From contig CBDEVO010000003.1 of assembly GCA_965243615.1 (NCBI GenBank), positions 5,022,001-5,086,000 on the forward strand: a DNA stretch of 64,000 nucleotides. Reading direction: 5' to 3'. The notes beneath the pieces were generated by a model. That model searched no databases and was not told where the DNA came from. It saw only the letters and a list, made by a program, of their open reading frames with translations. The DNA comes from JAJEEA01 sp965243615. Lineage in GTDB: Bacteria > Acidobacteriota > Vicinamibacteria > Vicinamibacterales > UBA8438. Below, in pieces: positions 42,654-51,014 of the stretch. The translations under genes and the position numbers were made by a program. Numbering within the stretch: position 1 is the first letter of the stretch; each line of letters begins with the position of its first letter.

Positions 42654-42848
42654 TCAGAACTCCTTCGCCAGTCCGGCCTGCTTCAGGGCACCGTTGGCCG
42701 TGTGCCTGGACTTCGACTGACGATCGACGGTGAAGTGCCGACGCGAGATCGGGCTGTACCAGATATCGTGGTCGCCACGGCCTGGGCGGACCAGCTTGCA
42801 CTGATGATCGCGGAGAATGCGTACCAAGCGACGATAGAAGCCCGCCAC
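42654..42848 (-). CDS. HicA-type mRNA interferase toxin
   Basis: 64 residues, normal length for the family. MAGFYRRLVRILRDHQCKLV, GRGDHDIWYSPISRRHFTVD and SRHTANGALKQAGL match the dsRNA-binding-like HicA fold; the catalytic His is in GDHDIWYSP, where the family has G-S/D-H. It cleaves mRNA and stalls translation unless bound by its antitoxin. It lies 3 bp downstream of the DUF1902 gene, giving the order antitoxin-toxin, the reverse of classical hicAB. The frame is intact, unlike all toxins in the island at the window start. Confidence 0.87.
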   Translation of the reverse strand: MAGFYRRLVRILRDHQCKLVRPGRGDHDIWYSPISRRHFTVDRQSKSRHTANGALKQAGLAKEF

Positions 42849-42851
42849 CGA

Positions 42852-43097
42852 TCAGGCGACTCGGGGGTTGCCGACCCGTCGCACGTCATCCGTCATGATG
42901 TGGACCGGAATCTCCGGGAGGTCCGTGTCGATTCCGTTCAGCTCGATCAGATCGGCGACAGCGGCCACGACTTTGTCGGACAGCTCCTCGTGGGTCGCGC
43001 CCTCCACCGACAAGCCCTCGATGTCGTTGCTCGTCGCCACCCAGACCTTCGCGTCGTCGTCCCAGAACGCCTGGACGAATATCGAGGCGACTCTCAT
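42852..43097 (-). CDS. DUF1902 (HicB-like) antitoxin
   Basis: 81 residues from the ATG at 43097, chosen because GGAGG stands before it and MRVASIFVQAFWDDDAKVWV is the family start. ATSNDIEGLSVEGATHEELS is the degenerate RNase-H-like HicB core, and DLIELNG plus PEIPVHIMTDD close it. Proteins of this type pair with HicA toxins and neutralise them. There is no separate DNA-binding domain, so autoregulation would need another factor or the complex itself. It precedes hicA by 3 bp, so they are coupled. Confidence 0.82.
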   Translation of the reverse strand: MRVASIFVQAFWDDDAKVWVATSNDIEGLSVEGATHEELSDKVVAAVADLIELNGIDTDLPEIPVHIMTDDVRRVGNPRVA

Positions 43098-43277
43098 CCG
43101 CTGCCTCCTGCCGTTGCGCCGCATCCGGTCCATCGCCTCACACCGACGCGCGGATGGAGCGACTCCGAGCATTCTCGCACAGGTTCCCCGCGAGGACCGG
43201 CCGCGTCGGCGATGCACCGTGCCTACTGATGGAACCGACGATTTCGCTGGCTGACCGGCCATTGGCCGCGCCGGCCG

Positions 43278-43940
43278 TCAGCGACCGTGCAGCTCGACGA
43301 GGCGGGCGCGGTCGCCAGCGGTGAGGGGCAGGAAGCCGGTGGCGTCGGGCTCGGCCGTCAGGGGCTGGCACGGGCCGCACATGAGGGTGTGGGGCTCGGC
43401 GTTGTGGACGAGCCCCAGGGCGTGGCCCAGCTCGTGGGCGACGACGTGCTTCGTCACCATGGGGTCGGTCCGGTACGGTCCCCGGACCCTGCGGATCACC
43501 ACCAGGTAGCGGGGCGGCGAGACGCGGGGCAGGGGCCACGCGAACGACAGGATGTCCTGGCGGGACAGCAGCAGGATGACGTCGGCGTCGAGGTCGACGA
43601 GGGCGGACGGGGGCGGGGGCTCGGCGTCGCCGGCGGGCAGGCGGGTGGCGCGCTGGGCGACCTGCCGGGCGTAGTTTTCGAGGGCGCGCTCGACCGGCGG
43701 CGCGACGGCCACGCGGGGCTCGGCGAACCGGGTCGCGACCCCCAGCTCGGCCAGCCGGTCGTTCCAGAAGGCGACGGCCTCGCGCGAGGGCGCCAGCCGG
43801 TCGTCGGCCGCCGACGGGACCACGACGAGGACGGACGGATTGCCCGGCGGGACACTCCGGGGCTCGGCGGCTGTCACGGCCGGGGTCCCGGCCGCCAACG
43901 CCGCGACCATCAGCGCCGTGCCGCCGCACCACCGAATCAC
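43278..43940 (-). CDS. Secreted matrixin-like zinc metalloprotease
   Basis: 220 residues from a GTG at 43940 that overlaps the stop of the DUF1552 gene (GTGA, 43940-43937), so translation is coupled. A signal peptide follows (CGGTALMVAALAAGTPAVTA). The metzincin zinc site HELGHALGLVH is complete, preceded by TKHVVA and followed by AEPHTLMCGPC with the Met-turn region. LVDLDADVILLLSRQDIL and SPPRYLVVIRRVRGPY belong to the upstream half. It likely acts on proteins outside the cell. It is the last gene of the DUF1592-DUF1552 operon. Confidence 0.83.
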   Translation of the reverse strand: MIRWCGGTALMVAALAAGTPAVTAAEPRSVPPGNPSVLVVVPSAADDRLAPSREAVAFWNDRLAELGVATRFAEPRVAVAPPVERALENYARQVAQRATRLPAGDAEPPPPSALVDLDADVILLLSRQDILSFAWPLPRVSPPRYLVVIRRVRGPYRTDPMVTKHVVAHELGHALGLVHNAEPHTLMCGPCQPLTAEPDATGFLPLTAGDRARLVELHGR

Positions 43941-45358
43941 AGGTCGCTCAGCTGCTCGATGCGCCCGGTGCTGTCGCCGACCTGCTCGCGGTGCGAGCCC
44001 AGCTTGTCGAGCATGGTCACGAACAGGTTGGTCATCGGCGTCCGGTCGGGATAGCGCAGGTGGCGCCCGCCGCGGAGGGTCCCGCTGCCGCCGCCCGCGA
44101 GCACCGCCGGCAGGTCGTCGTGAGTGTGCGCGTTCGAGTCGCTGAGGCTGCTGCCGTAGAGGACCATCGAGTGGTCGAGCAGCGACCCGGCGCCGTCGTC
44201 GGCGTCGCGGAGCTTCCCGAGCAGGTGGGCGAACATCGCGACGTGGTGCTGATCGATGAGCTGCAGGCGCGCCATGCGCTCGGGGTCGTTCTGATGGTGC
44301 GACAGGCCGTGGTGCGCGTCGGGCACGCCGATCGACCGGTAGGTCCGGTTGCCGCCCTCGCGGCTGTACATCAGGGTCGCGACCCGGGTCAGGTCCGCCT
44401 GGAACGCGATGGCGATCAGGTCGGACATCGTCCGGACGTGCTCCTCGAAGGTCGGGGGCACGCCGTCGGGCCGGGCGAGGGCCGGCAGGTCCACGTCGTC
44501 GCGGCGCTCGGCGTTCTGGATGCGGCGCTCGACCTCGCGCACCGAGTCGAGGTAGTCGCCGAGCTTGCGGCGGTCGCCGGCCCCGAGACCCGCCCTCAGC
44601 CGGCCCGCATCCTCGCGGACGAAGTCGAGGAGGCTCCGGTTCTGCCGCGCCCGCACCGCCCGCACCGCGGGGTCGGTGGTGTCTCCGTCGCCGAACAGCC
44701 GCTCGAAGACGCGGCGGGGATTGGTCTCGTAGGGCAGCGGGGTCGTGGGCGAGCTCCACGACACGGTGTTGCTGTAGGCGCAACTGTAGCCGGAGTCGCA
44801 GCCCCCCACCATCCGCACGTCCTGCAGCCCCAGCTCGAGGGACGGCAGCGGCGTCGAGCGGCCGATGTCCTCGGCCAGCATCTGGTCCACCGACATGCCG
44901 TTCCGGATGTCCGCCCCCTGCGTCTTCCTGGGGTGCACGCCGGTCAGCCAGCTCGCCCCGGCCCGCGCGTGGTCGCCGGGGCCGTCCCCCAGCGCCTCGC
45001 CGTTGCGGTGGGCGAGGCCGGTGAGGACGAGGAGGCGGTCGCGGAACGGCTCGAGCGCGTGCAGGGTCTTCGTGAACGTGAAGCCGGCGCCGGTCTCGGC
45101 CGGGGTCCAGTCGCTCATGATCACGCCGTTGGCGGTGTAGACAAACGCCACCCGGGTGATCGGCTTCGACGCGGACGCGAACGCCGGCGTCATCGCATCG
45201 AGGAACGGGAGGGCGACCGCGGTGCCCATGCCCCGCAGGAACGTCCGACGCGGCAGGTGGCCGCGCCGTGGAACGGCGCGGGCTCCCGGCGGACTGGTCG
45301 GGCTGGAAGCGGTGCCGTGAGGCGGCGCTATCCGGGCGAGTGTCTTGCCGGTGATCAT
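43937..45358 (-). CDS. Tat-exported DUF1552 protein
   Basis: 473 residues from ATG 45358, overlapping the preceding DUF1592 stop by 4 nt. A twin-arginine motif is visible (LPRRTFLRGMGTAVALPFLD), but only after about 36 extra residues. Those residues are encoded largely by copy C of the dispersed repeat (PPGARAVPRRG). DUF1552 hallmarks are VAFVYTANGVIMSDWTPAET, RLLVLTGLAHRNGEALGDGP, GDHARAGASWLTGVHPRKTQ and MVLYGSSLSDSNAHTHDDLP, an alkaline-phosphatase-like/sulfatase-like fold. The family always accompanies DUF1592 cytochromes in Planctomycetes and Acidobacteria, with unknown substrate. An internal start just before the Tat motif is not evident. Confidence 0.9.
   Translation of the reverse strand: MITGKTLARIAPPHGTASSPTSPPGARAVPRRGHLPRRTFLRGMGTAVALPFLDAMTPAFASASKPITRVAFVYTANGVIMSDWTPAETGAGFTFTKTLHALEPFRDRLLVLTGLAHRNGEALGDGPGDHARAGASWLTGVHPRKTQGADIRNGMSVDQMLAEDIGRSTPLPSLELGLQDVRMVGGCDSGYSCAYSNTVSWSSPTTPLPYETNPRRVFERLFGDGDTTDPAVRAVRARQNRSLLDFVREDAGRLRAGLGAGDRRKLGDYLDSVREVERRIQNAERRDDVDLPALARPDGVPPTFEEHVRTMSDLIAIAFQADLTRVATLMYSREGGNRTYRSIGVPDAHHGLSHHQNDPERMARLQLIDQHHVAMFAHLLGKLRDADDGAGSLLDHSMVLYGSSLSDSNAHTHDDLPAVLAGGGSGTLRGGRHLRYPDRTPMTNLFVTMLDKLGSHREQVGDSTGRIEQLSDL
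45261..45345 (+). repeat. Dispersed ~85-bp repeat, copy C, inside a coding N-terminus
   Basis: GCGCCGTGGAACGGCGCGG (45263-45281) is identical to 28799-28817, and GGACTGGTCGGGCTGG, GTGCCGTGAGGCGGCGC and ATCCGGGC follow in the order of copy B. It lies within the first 36 codons of the DUF1552 gene (opposite strand). Confidence 0.65.
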
Positions 45359-47700
45359 GGCTCCGGAATCCTCCTCATGCTGAATGGTACGCTATCGACC
45401 ACCGCGGAGACCAGGGCCGAGAACCGGTAGCCGTCCGATTCCACCCGGCGCCGGATCTCGCGCACCGCGGGCCGGTCGTGGGCCTCGAGGCCGCGGCCGA
45501 TCGCATAGGTCAGCAGCTTCTCGGCCAGCGCCTCGACGAACTCGCGGCGGCGGTCGAGCAGCATCGCCCGCAGCCCGTCCGCGCCCGCGATCACCGTGCC
45601 GTCCGGCAGGTCCGTCGAGGCGTCCACCGCGACCCCGTCGTCCTCGGCGCGAAACGCGCCCACCGCGTCGAAGTTCTCGAGCGCGAACCCCAGCGGGTCG
45701 AGACGGGCATGGCAGACGGCGCACGCGGGGTTGGCGCGGTGCCGCTCGAGGGCCGCGCGCAGGCCGCCGGCCGACGAGCCGGCCTCGGCCTCGAGCTCGG
45801 GCACGTCGGGCGGCGGAGGCGGGGGCGGCGCCCCCAGCAGGTTCTCGAGGATCCACTTGCCGCGCAGCACCGGCGACGTGCGCGTGGGGTACGACGTCAC
45901 CATCAGCACCCCGCCCTGGGTGAGGATGCCGCCGCGGCCGGTGCCCGCGAGGGGCACGCGCCGGAAGTAGCCCCCCTCGACCCCGTCGATGCCGTAGAAG
46001 TCGGCCAGCCCCTCGTTGAGGAACGTGTAGTCGGCGTCGATCAACTCCAGCACGCTGCGGTCGTCCCGAACGAGGTGCTCCAGGAAGAGCTGCGTCTCGC
46101 GCCCGAACGCGTGGCGGATGCCGTCGTCGAAGTGGGGAAAGCGCTCGGGGTCGGGCGTCCAGTCGGCGACGTTGCGCAGGTGGAGCCACTGCCCCGCGAA
46201 GTTCTCGACGAGGGCGCTGGCCTTCGGGTCGGCGAGCATGCGGTCGATCTGGCGGGCCAGATCGTCCGGCGACCGGAGCCTCCCCTGCTCGGCCGCCTGC
46301 AGAAGATCCTCGTCCGGAATGCTGCTCCAGAGGAAGAAGGAGAGCCGGGAGGCGAGGTCGAGGTCCGCGAGGCGATACACCGCGCCGGGTTGCGCGCCGG
46401 CCGGAACCGCGGGCGCCCGGAAGAGGAAGCTCGGCGAGACGAGCACCCCGCTGAGGGCCATCTCGACGCCGTGGTCGAAGCTGCCGCCGTCGGCCCGCCC
46501 CATCGCGAAGAGGCGCATGAGGGGATCGACGTCGGCGTCGGCGACGGGGCGCCGGTAGGCGCGGCGGGCCAGCCGGGTCAGGATGCGCCGCGCGCACGGC
46601 GCCTCGAGCTCGCCGGCGGCCGGGCGGCAGACGAACAGGCGCCGCCGGCTCTCGGGGTCGCCCGGCCCCGTCGCCTCGTAGGGGCCGCCGACGAGCACGT
46701 AGTCGACGGACACGCCGTTGGTCGTCCCGCCCCCGGCGCCCTCGCGTCTCGCGTACTCGGTCAGGAACCCCGCCGCGATCTCGTGCTCGCCCGCCGCGAG
46801 GGGCATGCGCACCTCGAAGATGCGGCTCCCCTGGTTCGCCTCCTCGGCGTCGAAGTCGGCGTCGAGCAGGCGGACCCGGGCGCCGTCGATGCGCACGTCG
46901 AGCTTCGGCGGCGGCATGCCGGGGGCGCGCCGTCCCCGCACCCGCACCTGAATCGCGTACTCGGCGTCGAAGGGAAAGTGGTGATTGAACAGGATGCCGC
47001 CGCGCGTGTTGGGGGGCAGCCCCGCGATCTCCCCGTCCCACCCCGGCCCGCCCGCGGGCCGGTAGCGTTGCACGACGGGGACGGGGGCCCCGGTGCCGAC
47101 CACGAGCCGGCCGACGCGCCGCGCCGCCGCGACGTACTTCTCGACGTGCAGCGGCGAGACCGTCAGCACGTCGCCGATGTTGTCGAACCCGTAGCCCGAG
47201 TCGTCGGCCGGCAGGTCGCGCGCGTGATCGAGGTCAAGCCCCAGCAGATCGCGGACGGCGTTGCGGTACTCGGCCCGATTCAGCCGGTGGATGGCCGGCG
47301 AGCCGGGGTCGGGCCGCTCGGCCGCGGCCCCGTCGAGCTCGGTCTCGAGCCACGTCACGAGCCGCTCCCGGTCGCCGGCGTCCGGGGCGGGGCGTCCAGC
47401 CGGGGGCATCTCTCCCGCCCGGAGCTTGTGCAGGACCCTCTCGAGGACCGGCGCCTGCTCACCCACCGGAGCATCGCCCAAGCCGGCGAGGGTCAGGCCG
47501 GCGGTGCGGGTCCGGTCGTTGTGGCACGCGAGGCAGTAACGGTCGACGGTGGCCTGGAGGAGATCATGCGCCGCCAGCGAAACGGACTGGCCTGCCGCGC
47601 TCGGCGCGGTCACCAGCCCATGCGTGAGCCCCAGCACAAGCGCGCAGGCCAAGCCCAGGAGCGGTCCACGCTTTGAACGGCAGGTACCCTGGCGACACAC
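45355..47700 (-). CDS. Planctomycete-type cytochrome c, DUF1587/1592/1588/1585/1595 protein
   Basis: 781 residues starting at a GTG (47700), with a membrane/signal segment LLGLACALVLGLTHGLVTAP. The first heme site is Cys56-x-x-Cys-His60 (YCLACHND). INRLNRAEYRNAVRDLLG-like (IHRLNRAEYRNAVRDLLGLD) is DUF1587, DIPADDSGYGFDNIGDVLTV follows, and CARRILTRLARRAYRRPVAD marks DUF1595. A second CxxCH (ACAVCHARLDPLG) is in DUF1588. LAEKLLTYAIGRGLEAHDRP is DUF1585. Such large periplasmic proteins are thought to take part in oxidation of complex carbohydrates or other polymers; the chemistry is unproven. It starts 27 bp from the divergent ankyrin gene and is coupled to DUF1552. Confidence 0.92.
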   Translation of the reverse strand: MCRQGTCRSKRGPLLGLACALVLGLTHGLVTAPSAAGQSVSLAAHDLLQATVDRYCLACHNDRTRTAGLTLAGLGDAPVGEQAPVLERVLHKLRAGEMPPAGRPAPDAGDRERLVTWLETELDGAAAERPDPGSPAIHRLNRAEYRNAVRDLLGLDLDHARDLPADDSGYGFDNIGDVLTVSPLHVEKYVAAARRVGRLVVGTGAPVPVVQRYRPAGGPGWDGEIAGLPPNTRGGILFNHHFPFDAEYAIQVRVRGRRAPGMPPPKLDVRIDGARVRLLDADFDAEEANQGSRIFEVRMPLAAGEHEIAAGFLTEYARREGAGGGTTNGVSVDYVLVGGPYEATGPGDPESRRRLFVCRPAAGELEAPCARRILTRLARRAYRRPVADADVDPLMRLFAMGRADGGSFDHGVEMALSGVLVSPSFLFRAPAVPAGAQPGAVYRLADLDLASRLSFFLWSSIPDEDLLQAAEQGRLRSPDDLARQIDRMLADPKASALVENFAGQWLHLRNVADWTPDPERFPHFDDGIRHAFGRETQLFLEHLVRDDRSVLELIDADYTFLNEGLADFYGIDGVEGGYFRRVPLAGTGRGGILTQGGVLMVTSYPTRTSPVLRGKWILENLLGAPPPPPPPDVPELEAEAGSSAGGLRAALERHRANPACAVCHARLDPLGFALENFDAVGAFRAEDDGVAVDASTDLPDGTVIAGADGLRAMLLDRRREFVEALAEKLLTYAIGRGLEAHDRPAVREIRRRVESDGYRFSALVSAVVDSVPFSMRRIPEP

Positions 47701-47727
47701 GACGCCGGCAGTTTACCATTAGCGGTC

Positions 47728-49047
47728 ATGAGCACCCCGTCGCGCCACGTCACGTGGACCCTGCTGCTGGTCCTGGCGCTGGCGGCGCCGCAAGCGGCGG
47801 CGGCGCAGGCACCGGACCCGGCCCAGCGCCTGTTCGACGCCGTGCAGCGCCTCGACCGCGACGCCGTGCACACCCTGCTCGCAGACGGCGCGGACGTCAA
47901 CGCGGTCCGGGCCGACGGCTCGACCCCCCTCTCGTGGGCCGCGTTCCGCGGCGATACCGCCATCGCCGCCGCCCTGATCGAGGCGGGGGCCGATCCCGAG
48001 CCGGTGGACGAGAACGGCGAGACCCCCCTGCTCTTCGCCTGCGCCAACGGCAACCTGGCCCTCGCCCGCCTGCTCCTCGACGCCGGCGCGAACGTGGACG
48101 CGGCCCGGTGGAGCGGCGACACGGCGCTGCTCGCCGCGGTGCACGGCGGCGACGAGGCGCTGGTGCGGCTGCTGCTCGACCGGGGGGCCGACGCCGACGT
48201 GACGGAGTCGCGCATGGGACAGACGCCGCTGATGTGGGCCATCGCCGGGGAGCACACGCCCATCGCCCGCCTCCTCATCGAGCGCGGCGCCGACGTCGAC
48301 GCCGTCTCCCGCAACGGCTTCCGGCCCCTCCTGTTCGCGGCCCAGCACGGGGACGCCGCGAGCGCGCGGGCCTTGATCGAGGCCGGGGCCGACCCCCACG
48401 CCGCCGCTCCCGACGGCAGCACCGCGTTCCTGCTGTCCATCTCCGCCGGCAGCGACGCCGTGACCCGGCTGATGCTCGACGAGGGGGCCGACGTCGACGC
48501 CCGGGACCGCACCGGCAGCACGCCGCTGCACGCGGCAGTCCGGCAGGGCAACCTCGAGATGGTCAGGACCCTCGTCGCCCGCGGGGCCGACCTGGATGCC
48601 CGTACCGGACGAGCGGACGACTGGGCCGCCGCGGCGGCTCGCCGCACCGGCGGCCTGACGCCCTTTCTGACCGCCGCCCAGGCCGGCGACGTCGAGATGC
48701 TGCAGGCCCTGCTCGTTCTCGGGGCCGACCCCACCGCGCGCTCCTACGACGGCGCGGGCGGCGTGCTGCTCGCCACCCGAGGCCGCAACATCGAGGCGGT
48801 CGAGTTGATGGTAGAGCTGGGCCTGGACGTGAACGCCCGTCCCGTGGGCCGGCCCAGCGCGCTGCACACCGCGATCCGCGCCGGCGAAGACGCCATCGTC
48901 GAGTACCTGGCCGCGAACGGCGCAGACTTCGACGCCCTCGACCACCACGGCCGAACGCCGCTCGAGGAGGCGGAGTTCGAGGCGCCGACGCACACCATCG
49001 AGCTGATGCGCCGGCTGGACGCCGAACACCGCCGCGGAACCCCCTGA
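47728..49047 (+). CDS. Secreted ankyrin-repeat protein
   Basis: 439 residues from ATG 47728. It has a signal peptide (TWTLLLVLALAAPQAAAAQA) and then about eleven ankyrin repeats filling the chain, for example LLADGADVNAVRADGSTPLS, LLLDAGANVDAARWSGDTAL and LIERGADVDAVSRNGFRPLL. Repeats near residues 290-330 are irregular (a stretch rich in Ala and Arg, RADDWAAAAARRTG). There is no enzymatic domain. Secreted bacterial ankyrin proteins bind other proteins, either periplasmic partners or host factors. It shares a 27-bp divergent intergenic stretch with the DUF1592 gene, so the two are likely co-regulated. Confidence 0.9.
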   Translation: MSTPSRHVTWTLLLVLALAAPQAAAAQAPDPAQRLFDAVQRLDRDAVHTLLADGADVNAVRADGSTPLSWAAFRGDTAIAAALIEAGADPEPVDENGETPLLFACANGNLALARLLLDAGANVDAARWSGDTALLAAVHGGDEALVRLLLDRGADADVTESRMGQTPLMWAIAGEHTPIARLLIERGADVDAVSRNGFRPLLFAAQHGDAASARALIEAGADPHAAAPDGSTAFLLSISAGSDAVTRLMLDEGADVDARDRTGSTPLHAAVRQGNLEMVRTLVARGADLDARTGRADDWAAAAARRTGGLTPFLTAAQAGDVEMLQALLVLGADPTARSYDGAGGVLLATRGRNIEAVELMVELGLDVNARPVGRPSALHTAIRAGEDAIVEYLAANGADFDALDHHGRTPLEEAEFEAPTHTIELMRRLDAEHRRGTP

Positions 49048-49085
49048 CCGGCAGGCCACACTTGCCGGGCCGGCGGCCCCGTCGA

Positions 49086-50324
49086 TCAGGGCCTCTGCGG
49101 CGCGGACGCCGGGCTCTCGGCTGCCGCCGCGGCGCGCAGCGTCTCCGGCACACGACGCCACAGCACCCCGCCGCCCGCGGCCCCGATCAGCCAGGTCAGG
49201 GCCAGGGCCGCCGGCAGCGAGGCCACCGCCGAGGTCAGCAGCGGCCCCGCGAGGACCCCGCAGTCGCCCACCAGGCGCCAAACCCCCAGGAAGCGGCTGC
49301 GTTCGCCGGCGGGGGCGAGGTCGGCCCCCAGGGTCAGCAGGATGCCGCTGCCCAGCCCGTTGCCGACGCCGGCCAGCAACGCCGCGCACACGTACGTCGC
49401 CACTGAGCCGGTCAGGGGCAGGAGCCCCATCGCGGTCCCCAGGGTGACGATCGAGCCGACGCCCGCGGCCTTGCGGCCCCAGCGGTCCATCACGAAGCCC
49501 GCCACCGGCGCCATCGCGAGGTCGACCGTCGCCGCGATGCTCACGATGAGCCCTATCGCCTCGGGGTCGATCCCGATGCGGGTGCCCCAGAGCACCACGA
49601 GCAGCCGGCGCTGCTCGCGCACGAGCTGCATGCAGAACGCAAAGACGCCGGCCCCCAGGAAGAGGCGACGGTGGCGGCCGAGCATGCGCGGCACCAACAG
49701 CAGCATGGCGGCGACCGAACCGCCGGGCTCCGCCCCCGCGTCACCGCCGGCCACGCGTCCCTCCGGCGACGCCCGCGGCGCCACCATCCAGACGAGAGAC
49801 ATGGTGAGCACCGCGACGGCGGCGATGGCCAGGAACACCGCGCGGAAGCCGAGCTGCTCCGCCCCCACCCCGCCCAGCAGCGGACCGAGCAGCAGGCCCA
49901 CGCGCTGCAGCGCGGCGAGGCCGGCCATGGCCTTCCCCCGCTGGTGGGTGGGGACCCGCTCGGTGATGCAAGCCAACCGGGCCAGCAGCCATGTGCCCGC
50001 GCCGGCGCCGAAGGCCAGCGTGGCGAGGGCCAGCACCACGGGTGACGCCGACTGCGCGATGACCACCGCGCCGGCCGCCATCAGGCCGTTGCCGAGCAGC
50101 ATGCCCGCCTTGTAGCCGTGGCGCTCGATGACGAGGCTCGCGGGCACGTTCACGACGACGCTGCCGAGCCCGCGCATCGCGAACACGAGGGCCGCCACCG
50201 AGAGGGTCCGCCCCAGGTCGAGCACGTAGAGCGGCAGCACCACGAGCAGCGCCATCTGCGCCACCGCCATCAGGCTCGAAGGCAGGTAGACGGACCAGCC
50301 CAGGGCCCGCAACGAGGATTGCAT
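49086..50324 (-). CDS. MFS transporter
   Basis: 412 residues from ATG 50324, with twelve hydrophobic helices in two bundles separated by a loop (RASPEGRVAGGDAGAEPGGS, near residue 190). The MFS motif A appears as GFVMDRWGRKAAGVGSI between helices of the second half, and VIERHGYKAGMLLGNGLMAA in the first half. It is a single-component H+-coupled transporter; efflux of drugs or metabolites is likely, but the substrate is not readable. An in-frame ATG at 50423 would run back through the tRNA-Cys gene and is rejected. It lies 8 bp after the tRNA-Cys gene on the same strand. Confidence 0.85.
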   Translation of the reverse strand: MQSSLRALGWSVYLPSSLMAVAQMALLVVLPLYVLDLGRTLSVAALVFAMRGLGSVVVNVPASLVIERHGYKAGMLLGNGLMAAGAVVIAQSASPVVLALATLAFGAGAGTWLLARLACITERVPTHQRGKAMAGLAALQRVGLLLGPLLGGVGAEQLGFRAVFLAIAAVAVLTMSLVWMVAPRASPEGRVAGGDAGAEPGGSVAAMLLLVPRMLGRHRRLFLGAGVFAFCMQLVREQRRLLVVLWGTRIGIDPEAIGLIVSIAATVDLAMAPVAGFVMDRWGRKAAGVGSIVTLGTAMGLLPLTGSVATYVCAALLAGVGNGLGSGILLTLGADLAPAGERSRFLGVWRLVGDCGVLAGPLLTSAVASLPAALALTWLIGAAGGGVLWRRVPETLRAAAAAESPASAPQRP

Positions 50325-50332
50325 TGGAGAAT

Positions 50333-50406
<74 letters not shown>

Positions 50407-50482
50407 GACGGGCGGGAGGTCAACCGGCGTTACCGCCGGACGGACCGTCTCCGGCGATCCGAGGACACATCGCCGGAAAGAA

Positions 50483-50557
50483 TGGAGCGGGAAACGGGAT
50501 TCGAACCCGCGACTTCGACCTTGGCAAGGTCGCACTCTACCACTGAGTTATTCCCGC
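50483..50557 (-). tRNA. tRNA-Gly (GCC), CCA encoded
   Basis: On the minus strand GCGGGAA (from 50557) pairs with TTCCCGC; U73 and CCA are encoded (50486-50483). Anticodon stem CGACC/GGTCG encloses loop TTGCCAA with anticodon GCC. The TΨC arm is GCGGGTTCGAATCCCGT. Length is 75 nt. It precedes tRNA-Cys by 76 bp, probably in one transcript. Confidence 0.95.
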
Positions 50558-50605
50558 TCGTCGCAACTGCTGCGAAAACTAAGGTACCACAGGGCCGGGG
50601 CGGCA

Positions 50606-50980
50606 TCAAGGCGGACCCGCCGAGAACGCGTCCCTCACCACCTCGAGGATCGGCGGCCGGCCGGGGCCGGCGGTGACCCCGACGACGTCGAAGCGGCACG
50701 GCGGGGCCGGCCCGCCGAGGCCGATCAGATAGCTGCGCGCCATGTTGACGAGCCGCCGCTGCTTGGCCGAGTTCACCGCCGCCGTCGCCCCCCCGAACGC
50801 GTCGGTGCGCCGGGTCTTGACCTCGACGAACACCAGCGTGGGGCCGTCCCTCGCGATGACGTCGATCTCGCCGTAGCGGGTGCGGAAGCGGCGAGCGAGG
50901 ATGGCGTACCCCCGGCGGCGCAACTCGCGGCACGCGAGGTCTTCGCCGAGGCGGCCGAGGGACTGGCGGGCGCGGGTCAT
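50606..50980 (-). CDS. yraN: YraN/UPF0102 family endonuclease-like protein
   Basis: 124 residues from ATG 50980, normal length. The start LGRLGEDLACRELRRRGYAI and the core RFRTRYGEIDVIARDGPTLV, FVEVKTRRTDAFGGATAAV form the GE-ID...F-V-E-VK signature of a Holliday-junction-resolvase-like (PD-D/E-XK) fold. VNSAKQRRLVNMARSYLIG and FDVVGV complete it. The family is near-universal; its role in DNA processing is assumed. It follows cysS after 34 bp and precedes the tRNAs on the same strand. Confidence 0.9.
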   Translation of the reverse strand: MTRARQSLGRLGEDLACRELRRRGYAILARRFRTRYGEIDVIARDGPTLVFVEVKTRRTDAFGGATAAVNSAKQRRLVNMARSYLIGLGGPAPPCRFDVVGVTAGPGRPPILEVVRDAFSAGPP

Positions 50981-51014
50981 CGTCCGCCGTGGGCGGCTGC
51001 AAGACCCGGACCAG

